Shown: positions 25,166 through 34,031 of the stretch, one piece after another
Position numbering within the stretch: the first letter of the stretch is position 1
Layout of the letters: each line of letters opens with the position of its first letter
Assembly (NCBI GenBank): GCA_937921695.1
Contig: CAKZTZ010000020.1
Span: 1-44,789 of the forward strand
DNA length: 44,789 nt
Reading direction: 5' to 3'
Source of the DNA: an uncultured Sulfolobales archaeon
GTDB taxonomy: Archaea; Thermoproteota; Thermoprotei_A; Sulfolobales; Acidilobaceae
Notes under the pieces: model-generated
The model's input: only the letters and a program-made list of their open reading frames with translations
What the model was told of the DNA's origin: nothing
Database searches by the model: none
Position numbers and translations under genes: made by a program

Positions 25166-28054
25166 GTGGTTCCAATGCAGGAAGCTATGATAGCCCTTCA
25201 CGCTAAACTCAGAGAGGCTCTAGAGAAGCTGGGCTATGAGAGACTCCTACCAGTACAGGAGAAGGCTATACCCGTGATATTATCAGGGTCACACACGCTC
25301 ATAGTAGCCCCTACTGGTAGCGGTAAGACGGAAGCAGCCATCATACCTATACTGTCAATGATGCTTAACGAAGCGGAGTCAAACAAGCTTGGGGGCGGTG
25401 TAAAACTCGTATATGTGAGCCCTCTAAGAGCTCTAAATAGAGATATAGAATCTAGAATATCGAGGCTCTCTGAATCGGTAGGTTTCACAGTCCAAGTTAG
25501 GCATGGGGATTCCGGGGTAAGGGATAGGAAGAAGTTTCTCGAAAAACCCCCCGACATTGTAATTACAACCCCTGAAACTTTAAACCTCATATTAACACTT
25601 AAAGAACATAGAAACATATGGTCTAACGTTGGCTGGGTCATTGTTGACGAGGTCCACGATCTCCTCGAGAGCGAGAGAGGCTCGGAGCTCAGCGTTGTCC
25701 TCGAAAGGCTTCAGGAAGCATCAAAAAGGAGGATCCAGAGGGTGGGCCTTTCAGCTACACTCTCAGATAAGACTATGAGGCACGCGTGCTCCCTCATAGC
25801 TGGGTCTAGGCCTGTCACTATAGTCGTAGACCCTCACCCTAAAGCCTACAATGTTACAGTCGAGGTTGTCGAGACTTCAAAGTTCTGGGAGCCGGCTGTA
25901 GCTAAGGTAGCAGAGATAATAAGCTCAAACAACTCTTCAACCCTAATATTTGCTAACACTAGACACGCAGCGGAACTCCTAGCTTCAAACCTGTCTAACA
26001 TAATGGGGAACAGTATTGTAGCGGCACATCATGGAAGCCTCTCGAAACATGTGAGAGAAGATGCTGAGAGGGGGTTTAAGGAGGGTATGTATAAGGCTCT
26101 CGTGGCGACATCTAGCATGGAGCTGGGCGTCGACATTGGGAAGGTTGGGCTGGTAGTCCAGTTTCTATCTCCAAGGCAGGTCACAACTATGATGCAGAGG
26201 GCTGGCAGGGCAGGCCATAGGTTCCTGGAGGTTAGTAGGGGCGTCATAACGACTATAAATAATATATTTGAAATGCTAGAATCGGGGGTAATAGCTTTAA
26301 GGGTTGAGAAGGGGCATGTGGAGGATTTCGAGATCCACAGGAACCCTCTAGACGCCCTGGCACACCAGGTTGTAGCCATACTGTTAGAAGGAGGGCCTAG
26401 GAGCTTGGAGGAGCTACATTCTATAATGACTAGGGCATACCCCTTTGAAAACGTTAGCTTGAAAGATCTCAGAGAAGTTTTAGAGCACCTCGAGGGGGTT
26501 AGAATAGTGAGGTTGACAGAATCTAGTGAGGTGAAGCTTTCCAGGAGAGCTATGACATATTTCTATAACACTTCAATGATACCCGACGAGAGGGAGCTCA
26601 GCGTAATAGACATGATAACTGGGAGGAAAGTTGGGAAGGTTAGTGAGAGGTTCATAGAATCTCTCATGGTCCAGGCGGGAGATGAGAAGGGTAGGTTTAA
26701 GTTCGTACTAGCTGGAAGAGTCTGGGAGGCTTTGGAAGTCGACCTTGACGAGGATAAGATAATAGCTAAACCCGTAGCCCTAGTCGAAGGCTATATACCT
26801 TCATGGGAAGGGGAGCTGATACCAGTAAGCTATAAAGTAGCTAGGGAAGTATGCTCTATAATGACTATTGCGATGGAAGAGCCGGGGGCGGGTTTAAAAC
26901 TCTTAGAAGCTAGGAAACTCGGGGCTTCCGCAGATAATATCATTAAGGTCCTCTCAGAAACTAGAAAACTCTGGGGTATAACGCCTTCGTTCTCAAGCCC
27001 TGTAATAGAGGAGGTGGGCGGTCAATCAATACTACACGTGTGCCTAGGCTCTAAGGGTAACTTCGCCCTCGCCCTCTTACTATCGAAGATAATGGAGAAG
27101 TTTAAGCTTGTAGAGTTCAGCCACATACCCTACGCGATAGTATTTAAAAGCCTGACGGGGGTGAAAGGAGGGCTTGTAGCGGCGGCCCTTAAAGAAGCTA
27201 AGAGTATCGACAAGGTTGAGAGGCTCGCTTTCATACATGATTCCCTGAGGAGGTCTAAAGCTTTCACAGCAAGATTCTACCATGTAGCCAGGAGGATGGG
27301 GGTTATAGATGTTGACGCTAAAGTCGGGGCTGGGCTCCTTGGAAAGATTATTGAAGCCTATAGGGGTAGTGTTGTTGAGAGGGAGACACTGAGAGAACTC
27401 GTAGTGGATAAGCTTGACATTGAAGCCCTAAACCAGTTCCTGGAAGCCTTAGAGGAGCCCCACATCGTGAGCCTCAGAGAGCCTAGCCCCCTCACCTTAC
27501 ACGTACTCGGAAACCCGTATATCAGGAGCGATGTCTCCGTTAACATAAAACTAATAGCCTTAGACCAGATAATTGAAGCTAAGAAGAAACACTTAAACTC
27601 TAAGACAGTAACCCTCCTATGCGCCATGTGCGCCGACACGCTAACAATTAAAGTATCCGACGTTAAGAGAGATAGGATGAAATGCGCCAAATGCAGCAAC
27701 TCACTACTAGCCCCACTCCCGGACAGTGAGTGGGGGCGCCAAGCTATAGAAACTTACGTGAAATACTTAAAAGGAGGGAAGCTGAGCAGGGAGGAGAAGA
27801 AGATTATAGAAGAAGTTAGAGACAGGGCGGGGCTCTACCTAAACTACTCGACACAGGGGCTGGGGGACTATGCTGTTAAAGCGTTAATGACCCGCGGAGT
27901 AGGACCTAGAAAAGCCAAGAGAGTTCTCGAAGAGCTTTTAAGGAGGGGGGAGAGAGGGTTTTACGAGGAACTATTGAAAGCCGAAGAAGAATATATTGAG
28001 ACTAGAAGGTACTGGGACAAGAAGAGTTATAGGGGCGAAAAGCAGGACGGTTAA
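25166..28054 (+). CDS. lhr: Lhr-type superfamily 2 DNA/RNA helicase
   Basis: Large ATP-dependent helicase of the Lhr group, implicated in archaeal DNA repair and RNA processing. The Walker A is APTGSGKT (48-55), followed by SPLRALN, TTPETLN, DEVH (161-164), GLSAT (194-198), LIFANTRH, SSMELGVDIG and QRAGRAGHR. The long C-terminal part includes a Cys4 zinc element (819, 822, 840, 843) and ends in a charged helical region. The zinc element and 962-residue length fit the longer archaeal Lhr forms. The frame starts with GTG at 25166. The ATG at 25175 is an alternative, and neither has a clear ribosome binding site. Confidence 0.92.
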   Translation: MVPMQEAMIALHAKLREALEKLGYERLLPVQEKAIPVILSGSHTLIVAPTGSGKTEAAIIPILSMMLNEAESNKLGGGVKLVYVSPLRALNRDIESRISRLSESVGFTVQVRHGDSGVRDRKKFLEKPPDIVITTPETLNLILTLKEHRNIWSNVGWVIVDEVHDLLESERGSELSVVLERLQEASKRRIQRVGLSATLSDKTMRHACSLIAGSRPVTIVVDPHPKAYNVTVEVVETSKFWEPAVAKVAEIISSNNSSTLIFANTRHAAELLASNLSNIMGNSIVAAHHGSLSKHVREDAERGFKEGMYKALVATSSMELGVDIGKVGLVVQFLSPRQVTTMMQRAGRAGHRFLEVSRGVITTINNIFEMLESGVIALRVEKGHVEDFEIHRNPLDALAHQVVAILLEGGPRSLEELHSIMTRAYPFENVSLKDLREVLEHLEGVRIVRLTESSEVKLSRRAMTYFYNTSMIPDERELSVIDMITGRKVGKVSERFIESLMVQAGDEKGRFKFVLAGRVWEALEVDLDEDKIIAKPVALVEGYIPSWEGELIPVSYKVAREVCSIMTIAMEEPGAGLKLLEARKLGASADNIIKVLSETRKLWGITPSFSSPVIEEVGGQSILHVCLGSKGNFALALLLSKIMEKFKLVEFSHIPYAIVFKSLTGVKGGLVAAALKEAKSIDKVERLAFIHDSLRRSKAFTARFYHVARRMGVIDVDAKVGAGLLGKIIEAYRGSVVERETLRELVVDKLDIEALNQFLEALEEPHIVSLREPSPLTLHVLGNPYIRSDVSVNIKLIALDQIIEAKKKHLNSKTVTLLCAMCADTLTIKVSDVKRDRMKCAKCSNSLLAPLPDSEWGRQAIETYVKYLKGGKLSREEKKIIEEVRDRAGLYLNYSTQGLGDYAVKALMTRGVGPRKAKRVLEELLRRGERGFYEELLKAEEEYIETRRYWDKKSYRGEKQDG

Positions 28055-28064
28055 AAGTTCAACC

Positions 28065-28835
28065 TTAAACCTCCCCAGCGCTCGCGGGCGTTTCATGTTC
28101 TTTAGAGCTTTGAGTCTCGGGCCGCTCGGCCCTAGCCATTGTTTCTGGGTATTCGATTTCTATTATTACCGTGAGCTTCTTAGGCTCTAAAGCGTTGTAA
28201 AGGTCTTGGGCTATGGCTTGGAGTCTTGCCTCTAAGTCTGCTAAGCCTAGCACGCTCGCTGGTAGTTTAAGCGTGGCCGTTTTATCCTCGGAGTATGAGG
28301 CTTCTAGGGCTGACGGGTCGAGGCCCAACATTCTAGAGGCTAGGAGTTTAACCTTCTCCCCGGGATCCTCTACTATTTTAACGAGCTCCAGGGATATTTT
28401 AAGGGTTTTACCTGCGAGTCTCGGGTTTAAATCTATGTAAGCGAACCTTTCAGTAACCTTAGTAATGACCCCTACCCTGCCGCCAACACTAACCTCCTCC
28501 CCAACCTTAGCCCTGACCCCGAGTCTCTGAAGTTGTTTTAATGGAGCCCTCACTACAAGATCCTCCCTATGGGGCCCGTAAGCCTTCTCCGGGGGGGCCA
28601 CTATCTCCCTCTTCTCCCCCACGCTCATCTCAGCAAGAGCCTCCTCGACAGCCTTTAAGAGACCGCTCTTACCGTAAACAACTATAGCCTCCCCATACCT
28701 CTTCCTAGGATCATATATGCCGGCACTCTTAGCTAAACTCTCATCAGTACTATCTATGACCACCTCACTACCATCATCTTCAACAACCCTCACAGTATAG
28801 TTTATTAAAACAATGTCACCTTCCCTCAAAACCAA
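28065..28835 (-). CDS. FKBP-type peptidyl-prolyl isomerase, SlyD-like
   Basis: Proline isomerase and chaperone of the cytoplasm. The split FKBP domain is seen as EGDIVLINYTVRVVEDDG at the start, then VVYGKSGLLKAVEEALAEMSVGEKREI and PEKAYG. The insert-in-flap chaperone domain is about residues 95-150 (VSVGGRVGVITKVTERFAYIDLNPRLAGKTL). A further region of about 100 residues, with an acidic and Ala-rich tail, is typical of the long archaeal type. It starts with TTG at 28835 and its stop is 10 bp from the lhr stop. Confidence 0.93.
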   Translation of the reverse strand: MVLREGDIVLINYTVRVVEDDGSEVVIDSTDESLAKSAGIYDPRKRYGEAIVVYGKSGLLKAVEEALAEMSVGEKREIVAPPEKAYGPHREDLVVRAPLKQLQRLGVRAKVGEEVSVGGRVGVITKVTERFAYIDLNPRLAGKTLKISLELVKIVEDPGEKVKLLASRMLGLDPSALEASYSEDKTATLKLPASVLGLADLEARLQAIAQDLYNALEPKKLTVIIEIEYPETMARAERPETQSSKEHETPASAGEV

Positions 28836-29051
28836 ACACCAACCTGGGCAATGTTAAAGCTAAGCCTTAAAAAGAAACAACACACCCCCGCATATTAAAA
28901 ATCCCCAGAAACGAGAATGTTTCCCCTTAACATGCCTTATAGACGGTTTCAGCTCATAGTGGTTAATACCTGGTAATGTCGACAACGAGCTCTCGAAGCC
29001 CATAGAGCCCCTCTCTTAGGCACGCCGGAGCCCTGCATTAACTGTTTTCAT

Positions 29052-29066
29052 AAAAGTTTATAAAGG
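29052..29066 (+). promoter_or_regulatory. TATA box of RNA element B
   Basis: AAAAGTTTATAAAGG is a near-ideal crenarchaeal BRE/TATA element and predicts a start near 29086. It is conserved in place and sequence with the promoter of copy A. Confidence 0.65.
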
Positions 29067-29085
29067 TCTTCGCCTAGATTGCCCC

Positions 29086-29295
29086 ACCGCTCAAATACAG
29101 GGAAGCCCTGAAAGAGAGGGACGTATATACACATCAACTTTAGATGTAAGGGTTTCCCCGAGGGCCGAGCATAACCCATAGTGTGGTGATTATGCGATCC
29201 CTTATGGGTGGGGGTTAGCGCGAAAGGGGAGGAGCCTAGTAAGCCCTAAGGGCCTCAGACTGATATCAGCCGCTGTGAGGCTAAACCCCGAGAGC
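29086..29295 (+). ncRNA. Putative structured RNA, copy B of a two-copy family
   Basis: Homologous to 19332-19540. CAGGG and CCCTG at 29098-29110 form a tight hairpin. Stem 1 is ACATC 29131-29135 with GATGT 29143-29147; it stands where copy A has a different but also self-complementary sequence, a compensatory change. Stem 2 is ACCCATA 29174-29180 with TATGGGT 29203-29209 around the same conserved loop as copy A (GTGTGGTGATTATGCGATCC). The block CGAAAGGGGAGGAGCCTAG and the end GGCTAAACCCC are shared. A reading frame in one copy is broken by an added G in the other, which argues against a protein. The function is unknown. Confidence 0.55.
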
Positions 29296-29482
29296 CCGTC
29301 ATAACTCTCCTTGCATTTCACGGCAACCCTCCCAGAGGCTTCCTCCACCCTTTTCCACAGGGGGATCACCTGTCACCGCGCTGTAGGAAGGGGCTTCAGT
29401 CCTTGGGGAGACTGCACATTTCAATGTTCGAGTTAAAGATTACTGCTAGAGGTTTAAAGTTGGCAGAGGCAACCTTTAACAT

Positions 29483-29517
29483 ATCTTAATACTAGATATT
29501 TATAAAATTATTAAGAT
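29483..29517. promoter_or_regulatory. Inverted repeat around a TATA-like sequence
   Basis: ATCTTAATA at 29483-29491 pairs exactly with TATTAAGAT at 29509-29517. The 17-nt spacer contains ATATTTATAAAAT, a TATA-like element readable in both directions. This is the layout of an operator over an archaeal promoter. On the minus strand it would drive a transcript antisense to RNA element B; on the plus strand, one antisense to the small membrane protein gene. Confidence 0.35.
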
Positions 29518-29564
29518 CGTTACAGCTGAGTAAGGCGCTCCTAAATATGTTTTGCGCTATGGGT

Positions 29565-29855
29565 TTAAACTTTTTCCTTTGGAGTTTCATCCATGTATAT
29601 GCCTATGATCCTCTTGGGGATTCCTCCCTCGCACTCTCCTGTTATTAGTCCTATGTAATCGCCTTCCTTGAAGGGTCTTTTCTCTACTTTATCCCCACAT
29701 GATTCTAAGGTGTAGGGTTGGAGTTTTCTCTGATTAGCTCCTGTTCTGGAGAGTATGAGAGCTTGCCTTAGGAGGATTAGGATCAATAAGCCTGTTATTA
29801 TCATGAATATTATGGGTTGAAGCAGTTCCAGGGGGTTTAAACTGTTGTTCGCCAC
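29565..29855 (-). CDS. Small single-pass membrane protein
   Basis: The protein has 96 residues: a short N-terminal segment, one membrane helix (about 14-32, PIIFMIITGLLILILL) and a soluble C-terminal part with two Cys. The family is not recognised. The GTG at 29855 has GGGTGA 6 nt upstream, and that site lies directly after the stop of the DUF1512-like gene (11 bp between the genes). The two are therefore one operon and the products may sit together in the membrane. Confidence 0.7.
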   Translation of the reverse strand: MANNSLNPLELLQPIIFMIITGLLILILLRQALILSRTGANQRKLQPYTLESCGDKVEKRPFKEGDYIGLITGECEGGIPKRIIGIYMDETPKEKV

Positions 29856-29866
29856 GGCTCTTCACC

Positions 29867-31021
29867 CTACTGGCCTACTCCGCTCGTGTTGCCTATTCCA
29901 GCTACTATGACTACATCGCCGGGCTTGCTCTCTGTAACGATTATTTCTCTGGCTCTTGCCACAGCTTTTTCCACGCCTTCGTAAATGAGCCTTGTCATGG
30001 CTTGTATTGCCTCCTCCATAGACATTTTAATTATTAGAGCTCTTAAAGGTATTCCGTTTTCCACGGTTATCCTCTCAAACCTTATTTTCTCAGGGCCCGG
30101 GTCTCCTATCGCTGCGCCCGCTCCTTCAGCTATTATCCCGCTCTCTTCTCCCTCGAGTTTTAAGGCTGCGTCTATAGTTAGTAGGAGGCTTGGCTTGACC
30201 CCCCTACTTATTAAATCCTTAACTATCTTCTCTACGCCTGTTCCAGGCTTACCTACTGTGGCCGCCGGGCCTTTAGCCTTCACTATGATAAGCTTCCTGT
30301 TTTCAAATTCCACCTCTGTGAATACCGTGTCTAGATCTATTTCCTCCCATTTGCTAGTGTAGTTTGAGAGCTTGAGGGCTACGAGCGGGCCTGCCGAATC
30401 ACCTATAGGATATCCTTGGAGGAAGTCGTTGTGAGCTTTCCTGAACGTGTCAGCTATTCTAAGAATTTGCGGCATTAGGAGCTGGAGTTGCATTATTAGG
30501 ACCCAGTTTCTAGTCTTCTCGCCTAGTATTAGATAGTGTCTCACGAATTTATGGAGGAATATTAGGGCTGAGGTTATTTCAGCCAGGACTTCAGCCCTAG
30601 TCCTGATTACGTGATCGCTCTCTGGCATTGCTGTTTCAAACTCGCTCTTAAACCTTTGAATCCTAATGTTCAACACATGGTCGAGCCTCCTTATTATGTC
30701 AATAGGCTCTATGGACACAGGCTCTATAATGAAGAATTCAGTAACCCTATTCAAGAGCGTTTCAGGGTTCCTAGCCTTGTTCTTAACTAGGAAGTCTAGA
30801 GTTCTCCTCCTAGAGTCTTCAGCTATACTCTCAAGGATCACAAGCTTACCCCTTATATCCCTAGTCCAAATGAAAACTTGGAGCCTCTGGTTCAACCCTA
30901 GGAAGAGGGCTATAATGAATAATATGAAGAGAAGCTGACCTAAAGCCTGGATCCAAGCAGTTAAATCTCCATTAACCAATAAACGTCCCCCAACACTACC
31001 ATAAATAAAATTCTCAAGCAC
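29867..31021 (-). CDS. DUF1512-like archaeal membrane protein
   Basis: It has one N-terminal membrane helix (about 28-46, LLFILFIIALFLGL) and a soluble domain of about 330 residues. Features are a helical region rich in Arg and Glu, then KLIIVKAKGPAATVGKPG, a DPGPEKIRFERIT segment and a C-terminal PGDVVIVAGIGNT strand. Size and layout match the DUF1512 family of archaea, whose function is unknown; the match is from memory. Transcription continues into the small membrane protein gene at 29855. Confidence 0.7.
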   Translation of the reverse strand: MLENFIYGSVGGRLLVNGDLTAWIQALGQLLFILFIIALFLGLNQRLQVFIWTRDIRGKLVILESIAEDSRRRTLDFLVKNKARNPETLLNRVTEFFIIEPVSIEPIDIIRRLDHVLNIRIQRFKSEFETAMPESDHVIRTRAEVLAEITSALIFLHKFVRHYLILGEKTRNWVLIMQLQLLMPQILRIADTFRKAHNDFLQGYPIGDSAGPLVALKLSNYTSKWEEIDLDTVFTEVEFENRKLIIVKAKGPAATVGKPGTGVEKIVKDLISRGVKPSLLLTIDAALKLEGEESGIIAEGAGAAIGDPGPEKIRFERITVENGIPLRALIIKMSMEEAIQAMTRLIYEGVEKAVARAREIIVTESKPGDVVIVAGIGNTSGVGQ

Positions 31022-31076
31022 ACCTTAAAAGTTCTTGGAGCTTATTAGAAATATCTGAAGTTATTGGATGATCTAA

Positions 31077-31775
31077 CTAGTACAAGCCTGTTTTAAAGTC
31101 AAACTCATAAGATTCCCCAGGCTTTAACACGACAACCTTTGAAGGTAAGCACTTCTCCTCCACGAGCTTCTTAAACCCCTCTGGATCTCCATAGAGTATT
31201 GGGAAAGTAGCATAGTGCATAGGTATAACAACTTTAGGCCTCAAGAGCTCTACAGCCTTAGCAGCCTCCACAGGATCCATAGTAAAGTGTCCCCCTATAG
31301 GTAGGAGGGCTATATCAGGCCTATAGATCTCCCCTATAAGCCTCATATCCATGATTACGCCCGTGTCACCCGAATGATATATTCTAGCCTCATCACTTAT
31401 TATGACAACCCCGGTAGGGCTACCTAGGGGGCTACTATGAGCCGCCGGGGTTAATGCTATCTTCAAGCCTTCAGCCACGTTGATCGGCCCCCCAATGTTA
31501 CCCCCTATAACCCTATCCTCCCCAAGCTTCCTCCCAAATTCCGAGGCGAGCTCGAATACACCTACTATTTTAGCTTTAGGATTGTTCCCAGCTATAACCT
31601 CAGTATCCCCGACATGGTCGAAATGACCGTGAGTCAAGACTATGAAGTCAACACCGCTCACATGCTCCGGCCTAACGGGAGACAGGGGATTAGAAAGCCA
31701 GGGATCAACAAGAATCTTATACCCGGAAACCTGAACCTCAAAAGCGGCATGACCATAGTAAATTATCCTCCCCAT
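31077..31775 (-). CDS. Metallo-beta-lactamase-fold hydrolase (UPF0173 type)
   Basis: Predicted zinc-dependent hydrolase. It has the N-terminal IIYYGHAAFEV, the metal motif THGHFDH, a histidine in TPAAHSS, the Asp ligand in YHSGDTG and the final His in PMHYATFP. These fit the UPF0173 metal-dependent hydrolases, whose substrate is not settled. The ATG at 31775 is preferred over the GTG at 31790, because GGTGG stands about 9 nt before it. A TATA-like TAAATATTTAAGG lies near 31815-31827. Confidence 0.88.
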   Translation of the reverse strand: MGRIIYYGHAAFEVQVSGYKILVDPWLSNPLSPVRPEHVSGVDFIVLTHGHFDHVGDTEVIAGNNPKAKIVGVFELASEFGRKLGEDRVIGGNIGGPINVAEGLKIALTPAAHSSPLGSPTGVVIISDEARIYHSGDTGVIMDMRLIGEIYRPDIALLPIGGHFTMDPVEAAKAVELLRPKVVIPMHYATFPILYGDPEGFKKLVEEKCLPSKVVVLKPGESYEFDFKTGLY

Positions 31776-32048
31776 AACACGACCCACCAATATACAGGGA
31801 AAACCTTAACCCTTAAATATTTACCGACAAGGGGGAAGACAAACACTAAAGCTCGATGACACAATAGACATGAAAACCCACCACATAACCAGCAGGCGGG
31901 AAAGAACGAGAAATAGATCCAGCAGCATTCATGGAGAAGGGAGTTGAACACGCAACCACCAACACCATGTAGCACTCAGACTACACTGCGCAAGGAAAAC
32001 CCTCCAAGTATATACTAAGCTATTTAAACTTCAGCTTTTTTAAAAACG

Positions 32049-33731
32049 GTGAGTGGGGTGGCTCTACCTTTCGCTCCTTTCAAAGCCCTAGCCCTCTCCA
32101 TAGCAGCCATAATCCTAGCTTTAACCCCCATATCCTCCCTAACATACTGGGTTGAGAGTGAATCTGAAACAGCGTACTCTAGCCCGGCTTACACCGTAAC
32201 TTATAAGCCTAACGTTTTAAATAGAGTCACGGGATCTAACGAGACCCGGGTTAAAATAGAGGTTGTTGATGAACGGGGCAAGCCCTTAAAGTTTGTTGCC
32301 TTCCTTTCCGGGCCCGCCCACGCGGGAGCTGTTGAAGTGGGTAATGTGAGCGGTAAAGGTCATGGAGTAATAGCTATAGGTCGTTACGTCTCCGAGATTA
32401 ATAGAGTGCTCAGGGAGCTGAACTCAGACCCTAAAACCACGGGAATAGGAATGCTAGTATTAATATCGGCTGTGATAGAGGAGGATGGAGAATACTATGT
32501 TGTTGGCGACGCAATATCAGTCCCCATAACGCCGGGCAAAGCACTGGGCAAAGACATTATTGTTAAAGTGAGGCTAACACCAATATTCAAGTATAAGATA
32601 GAGTTGGAGAACCTAACCAAGAACAGGATCGAGGACCAAATTCTAAACACGCCGCCACAACGTATAACAGAAGAATGCCAGATGATTGGGAGTCCGCCGA
32701 CATTCTCAACACGATGCTATTACTGGAGGATAGAACAGGTCATATACGCGACACCCTCAGACAAGCTAGACTACGTGCCACTAATGGTAACACTCCTAGA
32801 CACATACACTGGAATATCAACTCGAATGATACAACACTCAATGCTCATTAAGCTTATTCAACGGACTGTCGCTAGTGTAAGCTTCTCGCTAAGCTTCGGG
32901 ATAGCAGACCCTAATCGGAACACCATATCAATCAATGTAGTAGGAGAAGCCTGGAAAAAAGAAATAGAATTGGGGGAAACCGAGCAAACACTTTACAGGG
33001 CAACGTGCCGTGTTAGCCCAGCACGCTCGGGAGACCCAAGTTTTTGTGTATATCTTGAGAATAACATGCCTAGGGAAGTATCTTTTGGTTATTTTGATGG
33101 TGACGTTATTTTCTCAACGGGGTTCTATGGGAGGATGTGGCTTTTGAGATACTCGTTTATCGAGGAAATCGCGCTCTATGGCATTATTCCGGTCTATCGT
33201 AAGGTCATTAGGGAGAATGACTTAGCTGTGTGGGTTGTGCCGGCTTTCGATAGCAGCAAAAGTAACATTATGTTTGGCTGGGAGCTTGACGATAGGTGGG
33301 GCGACGGTCTCGGGACGACTGAGAGAATGTTAAGAATGCTAGGAGGCAACTACACTTACTCACATATAGAGTCCTGGCCAAGAGCGTATAGCATGTTTCT
33401 TATAGACATTTATAGGTATTATTGGGCGTCCCCCAATTTAGGGTTGACCTTCCCCGTGGGAGCCTTAATACTGGCGATTCTCGCAGCTAAAGGAGTGACT
33501 CTCCCCCTTGTTGCCGCCGCTATAGTAGCTTCTCTGGCTGTCGGCATTAACGCTCAAATAGCGTCAGAGCAACTCTACAAGGACGCCGGCTACTTTTACA
33601 TAGAGCTAAGTAGTTCTGATAAATGGATATCTATATTTACCGCTAGGATGAAAGAATTTTATAAGATTAAAGCTGAAGACTATAGAGGGAGACCGGCGCC
33701 TCTAATGATATTCCGGCCCATAACAGGGTAA
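32049..33731 (+). CDS. Large exported or surface protein of unknown function
   Basis: Not recognised. A signal or anchor helix spans about residues 8-32 (FKALALSIAAIILALTPISS). An extracellular part of about 440 residues follows, and a pair of hydrophobic helices lies near 475-515 (GALILAILAAKGVTLPLVAAAIVASLAVG). Four Cys form two pairs spaced by 12-14 residues (about 210/224 and 325/338), likely two disulfide loops. Arg is coded by CGN far more often here (about a third of Arg codons by eye) than in neighbouring genes, which use AGG/AGA. The GTG at 32049 is chosen for the TATA ATTTAAAC upstream; the GTG at 32058 is possible. Confidence 0.7.
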   Translation: MSGVALPFAPFKALALSIAAIILALTPISSLTYWVESESETAYSSPAYTVTYKPNVLNRVTGSNETRVKIEVVDERGKPLKFVAFLSGPAHAGAVEVGNVSGKGHGVIAIGRYVSEINRVLRELNSDPKTTGIGMLVLISAVIEEDGEYYVVGDAISVPITPGKALGKDIIVKVRLTPIFKYKIELENLTKNRIEDQILNTPPQRITEECQMIGSPPTFSTRCYYWRIEQVIYATPSDKLDYVPLMVTLLDTYTGISTRMIQHSMLIKLIQRTVASVSFSLSFGIADPNRNTISINVVGEAWKKEIELGETEQTLYRATCRVSPARSGDPSFCVYLENNMPREVSFGYFDGDVIFSTGFYGRMWLLRYSFIEEIALYGIIPVYRKVIRENDLAVWVVPAFDSSKSNIMFGWELDDRWGDGLGTTERMLRMLGGNYTYSHIESWPRAYSMFLIDIYRYYWASPNLGLTFPVGALILAILAAKGVTLPLVAAAIVASLAVGINAQIASEQLYKDAGYFYIELSSSDKWISIFTARMKEFYKIKAEDYRGRPAPLMIFRPITG

Positions 33732-33980
33732 TCCACGTTAGTCTCGAGATCTCAACTATCTTTTCTCATTCTTTACGGGTCTCGCCTAGAAGGCTATGCG
33801 AGGGTGTACTCGGATCTTCCCCGTTCTTGTGGGGAGAGCTGTGTGGATTCTAGGTTATGGAAGCTTTCATCTTGGGGGGTTATGGTTTTGAGGATCGGTG
33901 TGGCTGTGCTATTTTTGAGGGTGTGGGTTTTCTCTGTGTTCCTGCGGTTTTGGGTGTTCATCGTAGGTGGGGGTGGTTTT

Positions 33981-33990
33981 TCTATAAGCT
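33981..33990 (+). promoter_or_regulatory. TATA-like box of methionine aminopeptidase
   Basis: TCTATAAGCT within TTTTTCTATAAGCTTTGGGG predicts transcription from about 34010-34015. That excludes the far upstream start at 33991 and supports a start at one of the GTG/TTG codons at 34021, 34024 or 34030. Confidence 0.4.
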
Positions 33991-34007
33991 TTGGGGTTGC
34001 TGTGTTT

Positions 34008-34031
34008 GTGTTGGGTGTTTGTGTTGGGTGT
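34008..34031 (+). repeat. Short direct repeat in a T/G-rich tract before map
   Basis: GTGTTGGGTGT occurs at 34008-34018 and again at 34021-34031. The surrounding 33880-34035 is strongly T and G on the plus strand. The repeat covers the ribosome binding site and all candidate start codons of map, so it may be slippage-prone and makes the start hard to fix. Confidence 0.5.

Larger units (their letters stand above)
28836..29564. other. 729-bp gene-free region holding RNA element B
   Basis: No credible ORF on either strand. The centre (29044-29290) is the second copy of the putative RNA family. To its left there is only a weak hairpin (GAAAC...GTTTC near 28911-28926). To its right are an imperfect stem (29453-29480) and an AT-rich inverted repeat around a TATA sequence (29483-29517). 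It is the longest gene-free stretch in the window. Confidence 0.6.
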
